From: Climacium dendroides
Taxonomy: Eukaryota; Streptophyta; Bryopsida; Hypnales; Climaciaceae
NCBI GenBank assembly: GCA_950106755.1
Contig: OX467082.1
Coordinates: 37,324,001-37,388,000, forward strand
Length of the DNA stretch: 64,000 nucleotides
Direction of reading: 5' to 3'
The notes under the pieces were generated by a model, which was given only the letters and a program-made list of their open reading frames with translations, searched no databases and had not been told where the DNA came from. Both the position numbers and the translations under genes were made by a program. Numbering within the stretch: position 1 is the stretch's first letter; each line of letters opens with the position of its first letter. Positions 24,501 through 36,603 of this stretch are shown one piece after another.

Positions 24501-26440
24501 CAAAATGTTCAACTTTTAAAAAAATTGCTTAGATGTGAAAATGTAAAATATCCAAAATAATCTAAAGGTTACCAAGATAGTAAGATACAAGATAGTAAGA
24601 TACAAGATAGTAAGATACAAGATATTAAAATCAATTAAGACTTGATTTCCTTTCTATAATTACAATAACCATTATTGTCAATAACATTTCATTTATTAAT
24701 ACAACTCACTTACACTTATTAATAAGGTGGAAGTATTCATTACTTGATTGAAATGTATGGTCAATGAGTTTCGAAAAAACAACATTTCTTCATGTGTTAC
24801 AATGATTAAAATAAGGCAAGCATGCACATTAATCTTTGAATAATTGTGGATTCAATCATGCCTTGATTAAGATATTTTAGATTAAGACATGAAAAGTGCA
24901 CTAGTTCATGTAATTGTTGAGGCCACAATATTTATTAGGGATCAAATTATATTTTTCTAAAGTGGTAATTAGATTTGCTTAATCCATTAAGGACCATAGT
25001 TCCCTTTGACAATAACCATGATTTTGGATAGTTTTTATGCCCTCAATTTTGAAGTGATTTTTGTGAAAGTAGAGGAAAAAAAATTAGATTTATAGAATTA
25101 AAAAATAAAAACTCAATTAATTCTAGAAAGCAAAAAATATGTTGCCATAATTACAAAATGCAAGAAGCCATTAATTTTTTTAAAATTAAAATTAAAAAAA
25201 TTATAGAATATATTCATATCTAGAAAATTAATAGGGCACTAATAAGTCGCTTGTAACCTTTAGGAGTTTTCTTTCACAAACATACACAAACTTGTTGCTA
25301 ATAGAAAATTGCTTATAATTCCATAAGTTTTGCATCATGATAGATACACACTAGAAAGCTATGGTCTTGTAATTATAAACTTACTACAACAAAGCTTAGG
25401 ATGTTTGTTTTTACTCATGCATGCTCATAGTTGTCATAGTAGTAAAACTAATGCTCTAAGGTGATTCCTGTACTTTTTCTATAGAATCCTTGTTAGTGTA
25501 CTTGTTAGAAGGAATAAATACCAGATAGGACCTTGTATTATTAGCAATAGCTCTTTATACCATTATTGAAGACCTTCCATATTTGAACATTAATGCTAAA
25601 CAATCCCATTTATTAGTGGCTATTAATAATCTTTTCTCCTCATTCAAATTTGATGTCATAACTTTCAAAAGATGCTTCAAGTGTCTACATCACTTTGTTC
25701 CAATCTTCAACAATTTAGTGTAAATTCACTTTGGCAAAACCCAACTAATCTACCATTTCTTTATCATTCAAAAATAATTTTTTAACCACAATGCAACTCT
25801 TTAAACTAGCCCCGTGTACCTCTTTCCTTAACATTCACATACAAATGAGAGTTGGAAGATTACTATCAATTCTAAAAAAGAGGCAAGGCAATTTTTCAAG
25901 AGCTTTCTCCTAAGAACTTTCCAATCACCATTTTAAAGTTTTTGTGCCCTTTGAGACCTCTTTGGAAGTTCTTTGGCATGTTTATAGTAGTTCTTATGAC
26001 CCTAAAAATTATTGCTTTGGATCTCCCTACTATGGTTTCAATTTCAATCAACAAGAAGACACCTATTCTCATATCAATTACTTCATGGCTTGTCACTCAT
26101 TTCTCACATATCTTCATATCATGACTCAACAAAATGTGACAATACAAACTTCACACAATTACACATGTAAAAGCTCTCAATAATATCATAAAACAATAAT
26201 AAAGCAAAACATGGTATTTACTAACAAACTTTCTAAGACTATGCTACTACCACCAACCATTACAACATAACATCCATTCAAGCTAATCCTCTCTACCAAA
26301 ATGTAACACAAAAATTACTCACAAGTGGTTATCTATTGGACTCATTTATCTCATTGTATACATTTGCTTGGCAAGAGGGACATTGATGCCAATATCTATT
26401 CTATAATTACAATCATCATTTGAATACAAGTTTGTGGCTC
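21600..26440. other. Intergenic AT-rich DNA, no gene recognised
   Basis: Only short open frames without recognisable domains occur. One short tandem repeat at 24573-24622 is listed separately. No tRNA or other RNA gene is apparent. Confidence 0.45.
24573..24622. repeat. Short tandem repeat, 15-bp unit
   Basis: The unit GATAGTAAGATACAA is repeated about three times without interruption, with a degenerate partial copy at the end. Confidence 0.85.
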
Positions 26441-26743
26441 ATCAAAGCATCTTCAAAATCCAAACTTATTAAACATAGAAGATCTTGCAAACTTTGCATT
26501 CAACGCTTTGAATTGGAGACCCCAATTCCAAAACCAATTGGGGTACATGACTTCTTACTACTTGTCAACTATTAATCAATTCTAGAGACCCTTCACTTGA
26601 ATCAAATAACTCATACTAAAAAGAATTTCCATTATAAATTGGCCTTTGTATCATTTTAATACAAGCTCATGACTCATCGTAGCATTCTATGATCTAGACT
26701 TACTAAACCTCAAAAACTTTGTAGACTTTGATTCAATGCTTTG
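26440..26743. repeat. Degenerate local repeat field, left of the CACTA element
   Basis: Phrases of the type TTCAATGCTTTGATTTGGAG followed by CCAATTCC and a GACTTC block recur here and again at 32457-33140, across the CACTA-like element. Together they form one field of diverged units of very roughly 85-130 bp that the element has split. Confidence 0.55.
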
Positions 26744-26999
26744 ATTCACTACAACAAAAGCAGTGTTTTATGATTACAAAATATGATTGCAGTGAGTCGT
26801 AAAATCAAAAAATATGACTCATGCAGAAATCACTGTAGATGACTTGGAATATAATTGACTCTAGTAGTTTAGAAGTAGTCGCTTTAAACATTAGTTATAT
26901 TTATAGTCATATGGGTTGAGGGTATTGTGAGTGCCCATTTGGTCACTCATGACTCATGAATTGTTTTTTTTGGATTTTGTTAGTTTTCAATATAGTTTT

Positions 27000-29320
27000 A
27001 TATACAAAAAGCCCAAAAAAGAGTGAATAACCAGAATGGAGATGTCACATAACAATATAGCAATTGGTCCTAGATGGGGCATTTCCTGCTATTTGTAACC
27101 AAATCTTGCATATAGATAAGGTAGAAATCCAGAAATTGTATAAAATAACCATGTTTAGTAGAAATTGCCTAACTTGTCTGAACCTGCCTTTCAGTGACAA
27201 ATCTTAACCAAATTGGTCTAAAGGAATTAGGTGAGAACCCTAGTATAAATTTCCAAAGATAGGTTTCAGTTTTCCCATTGACAAAATAGTAGAAACCCCA
27301 ATTGTTAACCTACAGGTGAAGAAAACTCAAGATGGACCAGAGGAAGGCATCTACAACCTAAGTACGGTAATTTAAGGTGGAAATCATGCCAGGAGTCCAA
27401 CGGAGCAATTGGCTCGCCAAGATTCCCTTTCCATGTGGAAGATTCCCTAATTACCGGAAGTTAAAGGAGATAGCGGGATTTGATTCTCCTTCCTTAGATG
27501 TGCAAAATGGGAAAATGAGTTTGCACATCCCTTGTGGAATTCCATGAGAGGTTCCATGAAAATTCTCGATTTTTTCTGATCTTCAAAAGATCTTTTTCCG
27601 AGTAGTCAACCGTTGGAAGTAATGATGGGAAATTCTTAGGAATTACCCAGATTACGGTAAAATCTCACTAAAAATTAGAGTAGCTTCTTTTGTGTTAATA
27701 ACAAGCTCTAACAAGTTTTGTGGCATTCCGATAGTCAGAAGATGCAAAACTGGCAAGATCCTCCAAAATTGGCAAAATTGAAGATTAATCATGGAGTTGA
27801 CCGGCGTATCGGGAGCATACGGCATTGGAATGAAGTCAAAGCAGGGTCTTTTCTTACTCCTTTATATCTACTAAAGAGCCTAGGCTAGTTACTTTTCCTA
27901 GAAAAGTTGATCTCCAAAAGTTGGATTTTTATCCACTTTGGGTCATCTAGTTAGCACTAGAAATCTTTGTGATTTTGACGTAGGAAAAAGGGGAGGGGGT
28001 TTTTTTAGTCCAAAAATGGCCTTCTGAAGCCAATGGCGCAATCCGTTTGTGATTTGGAGCATTTCTCCAAAAGTTAGAAGTTTGAACCAACGTAGAAAGT
28101 CAAAAACTGGAGATTATGATGAAAATCTTAGTTGATAAGATTACGGCTTAGGAATTGAGAGGGGGTGAGCCACCTTGGAGGAGTATATAAGGGGGTTCAT
28201 TCTTCTCTCAAATCACCCCTTAGGTTCATTTTGAACCGCCTTGTTTTCATTTGGGTCCATTTAGTTGGATTTTGGCCATTTAGGCCACGTTGCCAAATTT
28301 CCTTGTTTTTGGAACATTTCAAGCTCCTTTGTTGATGTTTTTGGAGCTCTCTTGAAGGACTTGGGGCCCTTCAAGTTTAGCTATCTTCTTGTGGCATTTC
28401 TTGTGGGTTATTTGAAGCTTGGGTGATGTTTTGTGGAGTTCTTGTATTTTGTTGACGTTTTGTAGGTGTTTTGAACTAACTTTGTACTAATCCTAGAGTC
28501 TCCTTCCCCTATGACTGGCGATGCCGCTTGGGAAAACTCTCTAGCGTCGTTTAAGTTATTTTAGCACTAACATTTGGTAACTTATTGTTTACTAACAAAT
28601 CATTTCCCTTATAGTTGTCCGTATTCTCCTTGTTTCTTGTATCACGGCGAAGCTTTGACTTTGGTTGTTTGGAAGTTAGGAGAGTTTTATAGTATTCTCA
28701 AAACATACGGCAAAGCTATAGTTTTTTATATTTAGAATTTTGGGTGTTAGAGAAAATACGACAAAGCTATAGCTCTCAGTCTTAGAATTTAGGTGTATTT
28801 CAAAATCACGGCGAAGCTTTGGCTTCCTTACAATTAATTCTCAAGTCTAGTTCCCAAAATATTGGGAATTTTCTTAAAGTTTAGCCCCAAAACTTAGTGT
28901 TCCAAGTGTCAATTTAGCATTCCAATTTAGTGTGCAATTAGTTGCCGAGAGAAAGCGACTCTTGGTGTTCCAAATTCCTCCAAAAATTAGAAACATGTGT
29001 TAAAAAACACGTTTGGTAGCCCGGGCCTTCAAGCAATCACTCGCTCAGGCTCCCCAGGTCCTCCAAACGAACAAGGGGCCTTTTGAAAAAAAACCAAATT
29101 GACGGATATCAACTGGTCATAGTAGGGTATCAATTGGACGTAGCAAGGGCATCAACTAGACGTAGCAAGGGCATCAACCTGGCTGCAACTGAATGAACCT
29201 GGTCGCAGACTGTACTGCCTGGCTTGTGAGTTTGAACTGACTTGCTACGAACTGAACTGCTGCGAGCTGAACTGACTGCAATTGAACTTGTACGACTTGG
29301 TTGCTTGGTTGCATAATTTG
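27000..29320 (+). other. GC-richer, LTR-like block inside the CACTA element
   Basis: This block differs in composition from its surroundings. It has a TATA box (GAGTATATAAGGG, about 28176-28188) followed by a pyrimidine-rich presumed transcript start, and a run of tandem repeats further downstream (28640-28830). It could be a captured gene promoter or a solo LTR-like insertion. I found no paired terminal repeat, so I make no firm class call. The far end (29100-29300) repeats phrases such as ACTAGACGTAGCAAGGGCAT. Confidence 0.35.
28640..28830. repeat. Tandem repeat, unit about 50-60 bp
   Basis: Four units each start with a variant of ATCACGGCGAAGCTTTG (near 28643, 28706, 28756 and 28805). They alternate between GCGAAGCTTTGG/A and GCAAAGCTATAG forms and are followed by a related TTAGAATTT spacer. 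Confidence 0.7.
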
Positions 29321-30179
29321 ATTTTATGACCGATTAGAGTCCTAATTCATACAAATTCAAAACACTAGATAGGAGGTCAAGGGGAAACTAAATTTCATAT
29401 TATAGTAGTGATTAACCAAATAACACAAATTGAAGAAAAATTAGAAATAAATTAGCATTGCAAAGAGTAGGAAGTGTCACAATTAAAAGGTAGGAAGTTG
29501 AGAAGTTCCCAATTAGCAACGTTTCCATTACTAATTGAGAGTCCCAACATAGAAGAGAAATAGGAGTCAAATTAGAACCTCTCAAGTCAAGTAGAAAGAA
29601 TTCAAACAACCTCAAAGAACAAGTGAAGGAGATGAAGAGTTCATTGGGAAGTTAAGATGTAATAGAAGTTGATAAGATTAGGTAGGAAATCTTAGAGAAG
29701 GAGTTTAGACCATTAGAAAAAGAAGATAGAATAATAAATGACTTTAGATTTTCAAAGGTCAATTATTATTTCAAAGTCAACCATTTGAATACAATAATGG
29801 AGGCTAAATAGTTCTTAAGGGAAAGAGAGAAGTGGGAAGAGAAAGATAGAGTAGTATCTTTGAAACCTTGAACTTGTATTTAACACCTCTTTTCAAGCCG
29901 TGGGCAAAATTATCCAACGAGTTTTGAAGATGGCGGATGATGGAGCGTTCTAAGACACCTACAACTACCTCAACATTGAATCTGACTTTGAGGTAAATCG
30001 TGAATGTCTTCCCTTTCTTTTGAATTATTGAAAATAGGATAAAATATCATAGGGCCGAATTACAAATAGGATTCAGAGCATTAAGATAAAGTTTTTCTTC
30101 AAGGATAATTAGATTATCTAGTAGATTTTGCTTAGGGGTTTCTGAAAACATCTCACACTTAGAATTCCGACTTAAAACA

Positions 30180-30990
30180 AGGAAGTTAGGAATGGATGAA
30201 GTTTAGAGTTTAAATTAGATGAAATCTAGATAAAACCAAGATTTTGGGAACAAGTCAATTTAGTAAAATTGAGAATATTAATTAGAATCCATAACCGAAG
30301 GAAAAACTTAATTTTGAATTGAAAATTAGTAGAAATTAATGGATGAAGTTGGAAGAACCATTTAAGTGGTCAAACTTCATCCATTGATAACTTCTAGTAA
30401 AAAGGTCCAATTAGCAAGTATAAACCCAATTTAGAATCCTAGAATAAAGAACTACCTAGAAAAGGTGTAAACTTTCTAAAAATAGTAAATTAACTAGAGT
30501 CAGACCGGAAACAAGAAGAACAAGGAAGGCTAACTTAGAGTTTAAATTTGGAAGTAGAATGGTAACTTAGAATCACGAGGTTGTAGAGGAGAATAATCAA
30601 AACCCATAGGAACCTTGAACTCTATAAAAGTCTTAAAACTCAACAAGATATGAAAGGATGAAGTTTAGGACCTAAATTGGATGAGAATTAGATACAATTT
30701 CCAAAATTGGACCAAATTTCAGATATAAGTAGAGAAAGGTACTTTAGTTACATCCTAGAAATTCCAAAGTCTTTTGAAATAGGGAACCTATCAAAAATTG
30801 TGGATGAAGTTTTGAAAGGCCATTTAGTGGTCAAACTTCATCCACCCATATCTTTTGATGGGAGTGTCCGATTCAAGAAATTTTTATAGTTTTGGAAAGG
30901 GGAATTATCCCTTTACAATATGAAATGATTAATTAAGGTCTAAATCATCTTTCAAGGAATAACTTCAGCGGCTCATTAGAATTAGGAATT
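30180..30990. repeat. Degenerate direct repeat, unit about 460 bp
   Basis: Segments starting near 30195 and 30654 share the run GATGAAGTTTAG followed by TAAATT(A/G)GATGA. About 140 bp further on both have GGATGAAGTT, a short spacer, GTGGTCAAACTTCATCCA. The latter is also an inverted repeat in each copy. The two units are clearly related but strongly diverged. Confidence 0.6.
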
Positions 30991-31284
30991 ACCAAATTAA
31001 TAAGTTAAAACTTAGGTTTGGTTGGGTTTTCACATGCTTGAAACATACTTAGGAATTAGAAAAGATTCATTGCTTGGAAGGCACAATGGACCGACGTTAG
31101 AACACCCATAGGATAGGACCGACTAAAAGAACCTGGTTGTGTTTGCTGATTTACCAAGGGTGGATAAATAAGAGCTCACAGGTATAAATACCCATATATA
31201 GCCATAGTATACCAACATGGCGTATATTTTGACTATCCTAGGGGGTCTTGACTTTTTCTTGAATTGCCCGAGCAAATGAAAAAA

Positions 31285-31560
31285 TCCTACGTGGAATATG
31301 ACTGTGGTGAGTCATATTTTTTGATGACATGGTATATGACTACAATGAGTCATATTTTGCAGTGACATGAAATATGATTCTTCTTAGTCATATTTTGTAG
31401 TGATTTAGAATATGATTGCGGTGAGTTATATTTTTTGTTGATGTAGAATGTGGTTGTGATGAGTCACATTTTTTGATGACATGGAATATGACTACGGTGA
31501 GTCATATGTTTGGTTGATGTGGAATATGACTCATCATAGTGGAAGATGGTTCTATTGAGT
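31285..31560. repeat. CACTA subterminal repeat array (AATATGACT palindromes)
   Basis: About six units of roughly 40-50 bp, each with AATATGACT, a GTGAGTC core and AGTCATATTTT, follow one another. Single copies of the same motif occur at 26780-26870 (left end) and 32140-32440 (right end). In characterised CACTA elements such motifs bind the element's own transposition protein; that role is inferred here. Confidence 0.7.
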
Positions 31561-31639
31561 TGTAAGTAGCTTTCAACAACTTTGTTCCAACTTTTTATGT
31601 CTGCATACATACAATTAAAGAAATGAGAGGTTAATTTTT

Positions 31640-32060
31640 AGTGAATGAACAATAAAGCTCAATCTTCAAAAACTTACAACAATACAAAATATGTAGTACA
31701 AGTTTAAAGTAGAAAGAATAACAATGATAATGAAGTCAAAAAGAAGGAAAAAATAGTAAGTGTTAAGAAATAACAACAAGCAAGAGTTAAGATGCAACAA
31801 GGAACTACAACTAAGAGACAACAAGAAACAACAAGAAATGAGAGTTAAAATGCAATAGCAAAAAAAATAAAAGCAAAAACTAAAAGCCAAGAAGAAAAAA
31901 GAATTTTGATGCAACAAGAAGAAACAAAAAGTATGAACTAAAGAACTAGAAGAAACAAGAGTTAAAATGCAAAAAGAAGAAAGAATTTTGATGCAACAAG
32001 AAATAAGAAGCATAAACTAAAGAGCAAGAAAAAGCAAGAGTTAAACTATGAATTAAAGAG
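31640..32060. repeat. Purine-rich degenerate repeat (AACAAGAAACAAGAGTTAA type)
   Basis: The plus strand is a long A/G-rich run in which AGAGTTAAAATGCAA and CAACAAGAAA recur irregularly. The open frame on the minus strand (32013-31666) is a by-product of this composition, rich in Phe, Leu and Ser. Confidence 0.6.
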
Positions 32061-32456
32061 CAACAAAAAGACCATATTTTTTTTGGATTGCCCATATTTT
32101 TTTTGAATTGCCCATATTTTTTGAAGACTGCCCTAAAAAATATGACTAGAAATATAATTGAACCCAAAATATGACTGGGCACTTTTTCAATAATTTCTTG
32201 CCCAAATTTACTTTGGGCTGCCCAAAACAAAAAATGTAATTACTATGGAAATATGACTGCAAAATATGACTTAAAAAAATATGACTCTATGTTTTCAAAT
32301 ACATTCCCTATGGTTCACTATAAAGTACTTGGCATTCCCAACGGGCGTATACTATACTCCCATGAAGTACAAGGTCAAAATATGACTGCGACTAGTCACC
32401 AATCATCCTCAGTCATATTTTTGCAGTCATAAAACTTGCAGTTTTTAGTAGTAATC

Positions 32457-33140
32457 TAGAGCCTCCAATTTCACAATAGAACTTCTTCCAAAATGAATTG
32501 GGATTATGAGTCGGGATTATGTAACTTCATTCAATGCTTTGATCTAGAACCCCTAGTTCTACAGTAGAGTTTCTTCCAAAATGAACTAAGATTACTTGAC
32601 TTCATTCAATGCTTTGATTTGGAGTTTCTAAATTCAGTGTAGAACTTCTTCTAAATAAACTAGCTTTCATAACTTCTTGCTAACTCTTGGACCATTTCAA
32701 AGACCGTTGGATCCAAATAGTCATGCAAAAAAACATGCATTATAAACTACCCTTTTGTACCACCTCTTCACTTTTGTACTACTCCTTCCTAAGCAACAAC
32801 CTCCTATAGAACAAATTGGATTATGTGACTTCTCCTTCCTAAGGCATGACCTCCTAAAGAACAAACTAAATTACGAGACTTGCCAATTCCTAAAACATTC
32901 CAAAGACCCTTGAGAAAAAACACTCATACTCATAAAAACATACATAACAAACTATTGTTTTGTGTCTTCTTCACTTTTATGCTACCTCTCAAAGTCAAGA
33001 TCAAATGTATTCAATGCCTGGATTTAAAGCCCTCCATTTTCCAATACTAATCTTTACAGTGCCTTCCAAAGTCAAGACCTCCAAATGTATTCAATGCTTA
33101 AATCTAGAGCAGTAAACAACTTCTTCTAAACACATTAAAC
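32457..33140. repeat. Degenerate local repeat field, right of the CACTA element
   Basis: Several copies of a unit carrying TTCATTCAATGCTTTGATCT followed by AGAACCCCTAG and CTTCTTCCAAAATGAACT are spaced about 85-130 bp apart. The unit continues the field seen left of 26747. Confidence 0.6.
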
Positions 33141-33354
33141 TCCTAAATACACTCGATCTCTAAATACACTTGATCACTAAACACACACGATGTCAAAACA
33201 TACTAGATTTTGTGAATTCTAGCCATTCCTTGAACCATTTCAAAGACCCTTGGGCCAAAATACCCACACTCAAAGGAACATAAATTATAAACTACCCTTT
33301 CCCACCCCCTATCCCCTACCCCCAATTTCCAAAAGGCAATCTTTACAACACAAG

Positions 33355-33800
33355 TCATGGACCTTGAGAAATTTTCTCTTTGCCTTTGCAGCACCTCCTA
33401 ATGCAACCTCTTAACATTTGCAACTTCCTAATGCAACCTCCTCTGTTCTCTTGGACCTTGAGAAATTTTTTGTTCACCTTCGCAGTACCTCCTAATGCAA
33501 CCTCCTCTATTCTCTTGGACCTTAAGAAATTTCCTCTGTTCTCTTGGACCTTGAGAAATTTTCTCTTCACCTTTGCACCACCTCCTAATGCAACTTCCTC
33601 TGTTTTCTTGGACCTTGAGAAATTTTCTCTTCATCTTCGCATTTGCACCTCTAAGTTGCACTTCTAGTGTAAAGAGGGTCTAATGTAACCTCCTTTGTTC
33701 TCTTGGACCCTGAGAATTTTTTTTCTTCACCTTCGAACCTATAGTGTAAAGAGAGCCTAACGCAACCTCCTCTCCTAGCTAAGGGTCTAATGCAGCCTCA
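33355..33800. repeat. Minisatellite, unit about 70-80 bp
   Basis: Four to five units carry CACCTCCTAATGCAACCTCC, TCTGTTCTCTTGGACCTTGA and GAAATTTTCTCTTCACCTT. Some units are truncated. Open frames spanning it on both strands come from the repeat and are not evidence of a gene. Confidence 0.8.
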
Positions 33801-34580
33801 TTGCCTTCCTCTCTTCTAGCCTTCTTGCCTCTCATCTTCCCTTGGCTGGGTCTCGCATGCCTTGCTAATATATACAGTCATGTTTCTACGATTAATACGT
33901 AACCTAATATGTAAAATTGCCTGTAATGGGTTGTCAAGACTTGTACTTGTGCATTGCATCACTTCACAGTAATTGTACTGTTTAGTCAGTAGAGTCCTGC
34001 AGAGTTGGCACGTTAAATTTTCAGAAATGACCAACAAAGTTCAAACAACGGTAATGCTAGTTAGTGGTTACACATTCAATTAGGTCACTTCTAGTTGTAC
34101 ATTTAGTGACCAGTAGCTGTCTAATCCCCACAAACTTTACAATTCACAACTTGTGGGCCATAATTTTAACAACCCACCCTGTCATACGTCTCCTCAAGTT
34201 TGAATTAGTTTGGAAAAACAATTAATTTTCAGAAGTAATGCTCCAACATATTTGAGTCAGTTTGATATGCATCAAATTGCTAATAAAATTGCAAGTCGAT
34301 CATGGCCACTCCGTTTCCGTGCTTGTACCATTGTGAAGCGATACAATAATGCAGGTTTTGTTCACTTCGTTGAGGAGTCCTTGTCTACATTAGCAAAAAT
34401 CTTCCCAAAGGTTCAAATTTTGCAATAAAATCTTTTTTTCCACTTGCATGGAAAAGAAAAGAAAAGAAATTGATCCATATCATCCTCTTTCTTGTTTCTA
34501 GTTTCTCGTTTTGCACCCTAATTTTTAGTAAAACCCGTGCCTTTTCCTCTTGCTTGTCCGATTCTTCTACACTCGAGGCT
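33800..34580. other. Intergenic DNA, no gene recognised
   Basis: There is no recognisable coding segment. A short AAAAG/GAAAA purine run lies near 34450. The stretch borders the 3' end of the Dus1-like pseudogene. Confidence 0.4.
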
Positions 34581-34589
34581 GTCCACCAC

Positions 34590-36603
34590 TCCCCGTCATA
34601 AATTCACATTACTTGAAGCTGAGCAAGATGACTAATCTCTTGATGCAATTCACACTCCCTAGATGAGCCAGTGGCCATGGATGAAATGTGTCTTTCAAGA
34701 AGCCTATAAACCATATCCCTAATCCAATCAATACTCGCCCCTTGTTCACCATTCATCTTGTCACAGAGTTTAGGATATCGATTAAACTAGCTGACTATCA
34801 GTTTTTACACATGTGCCTAAATCATCTTTTTGGTAATTGGATACTTCTCACAAAGGTCTAAATACTCCAGCGTCAATGACAACTCATTCAAGGCACCTTC
34901 TCTACTCAACTCTTCAAAATTCCCAGTACACTACAAGAAAATGGGGGTATAAATGACTTGTCCACTATGATTGCATTGACATAAATGACTGCAAAATAGT
35001 CATTTTGCAGTCATTGTTGTCAATGCAGTCGTAGTAAATAAGTCATTTATACTTCTATTTTCTTGTAGTAGTAACATCTTCCACAAGCTTCATCCTATGG
35101 CCTACAAACAGAGCAAGATTCTCCAGCAAAGACTTTGTAGACATGACACCATCGACATTTGTCATCCTTATACACTCATACACATCCTCCAACTGCCATA
35201 TGTTGCTGTTTGCAAGTACCGGGATATGAACCACATTTTTTACAGCTTTGATCACTTTCCAATCCGTCCTAGTAGCTCGACCATCCTTCTGGTCTCGTGT
35301 GCATCCATGCATAGCCAGTAATGAGTAGCCATCATATTCAAGCATACGAGCATACTCAAGGGTGTCTTCTAAGTCTGGGAATATGCGAATTTTGCATGAA
35401 ACATGAGTTGTTAGGCTAGTGGCGAGTTCATACACCATTGATTGTATCAAAGGTAGATCATCCATAAAAAAAAATTTTGTATTTGCCTCTTTTGCAACTC
35501 GTTGGGGGCACCTGTTCAGAGAAAAATTATAAACAAGCTCAGAGATTTGTTCACATCAAATGTTACTCCCCCTAGATCAGATCTCTATGAAAATCAAGGA
35601 AAAACTAAACTGAGCTTAGGTAAGATAGATCAATACCCTGAATTGGTGTCAACGTAGTCACAATGCTCTTCCACAAACAAGGCTACTTTCAGCAAGAGTT
35701 TGAGATCATTCGCACCAAATTTCATGAAGAGTGGGCAATCTTCCTGTCATGTAATAACCAATCAAAGTCCTTTCTTGTGAGCCTTCATGTAAGGCACAGC
35801 TGCGCTACAAGAACAATTCACCACAATCACAACCATGGCCGTAACCATTCCAATGAAGAGATAATCATCCCCTCCATTAATTCCTAAGAGACCAAGGTTT
35901 AAAATGACCAATCTTATAAATGGTATGATGAGGTGATAATGTTTCCATATCAAATGTTTCTACTTTGATTCTATTAAATATTTTGGTATTCTACATATTC
36001 ATGAGGGAATTGAAGAAATTCTTACAAATTATGTTCACCATGAAATAACACAAAATTGGATCTTGATTCTTTTCAAAATGCTTTGTTTAATAATTATCAA
36101 ATATGTTTTTTTGTCCATTGATCATGGTGAGAAGAATATAATTCAAATGGAGCCAAGTTTACATCTCCAAAATCAGTGAAGAACATTGCATGTGCTGGTC
36201 AATATATTAAATAAAATGGGACTAAAAAAACCTCCATATGATCTACTCAAAACTGCCAAAAAAAATATAAGCCCAATTGATCTTCTAGGACCTAAATTAT
36301 CAAAACCGAGAACAATCACTTTGTATGCAATAAGAGATTAGATTGACAAATTTTGAGCGTCAAACAAACCTGAATCTATTTGAGTTTATAAGCATTGAGA
36401 GTTACTAGACAGGTAGTGAACTCAATCCGCCTGTACCCCATTTGGAATGCAAATGGACGAGAATGAAACATCGGTGTATAAGCTTCCATAGCACCATACT
36501 TTCGACACAATATCCAAAACGGCAGCTCACTCTGATCCATTATGGGAGCCTCTATCAACTTGGGCGCCCCAAGCTTATTCCAATGATCCCAAGTCTTCTC
36601 CAT
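34590..36603 (-). pseudogene. Decayed Dus1-type tRNA-dihydrouridine synthase gene
   Basis: The family reduces uridine to dihydrouridine in tRNA D-loops using FMN. Exon 1 (36603 to about 36400) reads WDHWNKLGAPKLIEAPIMDQ, SELPFWILCRKYGAMEAYTP and ends EFTTC. Exon 2 (35743-35637) reads EDCPLFMKFGAND and VEEHCDYVDTNSG. Exon 3 (35511-35071) opens with CPQRVAKEANTKFFFMDDLP, which keeps the presumed catalytic Cys, and includes SLLAMHGCTRDQKDGRATR (HGRTR expected) and PVLANSNIWQLEDVYECIR (NGNIR expected). Coding then continues, after a MITE, as TLEYLDLCEKYPITKKMI with stops (34925-34600). The intron 35512-35636 has GT/AG ends and conserved phase, so this is a duplicated, not processed, copy. Active-site changes and stops indicate a pseudogene. 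Confidence 0.8.
34929..35070. mobile_element. 142-bp CACTA-type hairpin MITE in the Dus1-like coding sequence
   Basis: It starts CACTACAAGAAAATGGGG and ends with the complement of TACTACAAGAAAATAG. The 3-bp duplication GTA flanks it (34926-34928 and 35071-35073). Nearly the whole element is one palindrome: the two arms of about 69 bp pair at roughly 58 positions, so a transcript would form a long hairpin. Removing it and one GTA joins EDVT to GNFEELS in frame. Confidence 0.9.

Larger units (their letters stand above)
26747..32453. mobile_element. 5.7-kb CACTA-type element without recognisable transposase
   Basis: The left end CACTACAACAAAAGCAG and the reverse complement of the right end (TACTACTAAAAACTGC) are CACTA-type termini. 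Inward similarity continues through GTTTTATGA and AAAATATGA. Flanks are ATT (26744-26746) and ATC (32454-32456). Sister copies of the surrounding repeat read CTTTGATCTAGA, so ATC is the likely original 3-bp duplication. Both subterminal regions hold many copies of AATATGACT and its complement, as CACTA elements do. No transposase frame is visible, so it would be non-autonomous or badly decayed. Confidence 0.75.

Noticed and set aside
31285..31560. CRISPR-like array of regularly spaced repeats
   Set aside because: Spacers are themselves variants of the repeat, the unit is palindromic and the same motif sits at both ends of a CACTA-type element. This is a subterminal repeat array.
31666..32230. 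Minus-strand frames that look like hydrophobic membrane proteins
   Set aside because: Their Phe/Leu/Ser/Cys composition comes from an A/G-rich degenerate repeat on the plus strand. No start context or conserved motif is present.
33355..33667. Open frames on both strands across the minisatellite
   Set aside because: The peptides repeat with the 70-80 bp DNA unit and are open on both strands, so they reflect the repeat rather than a gene.
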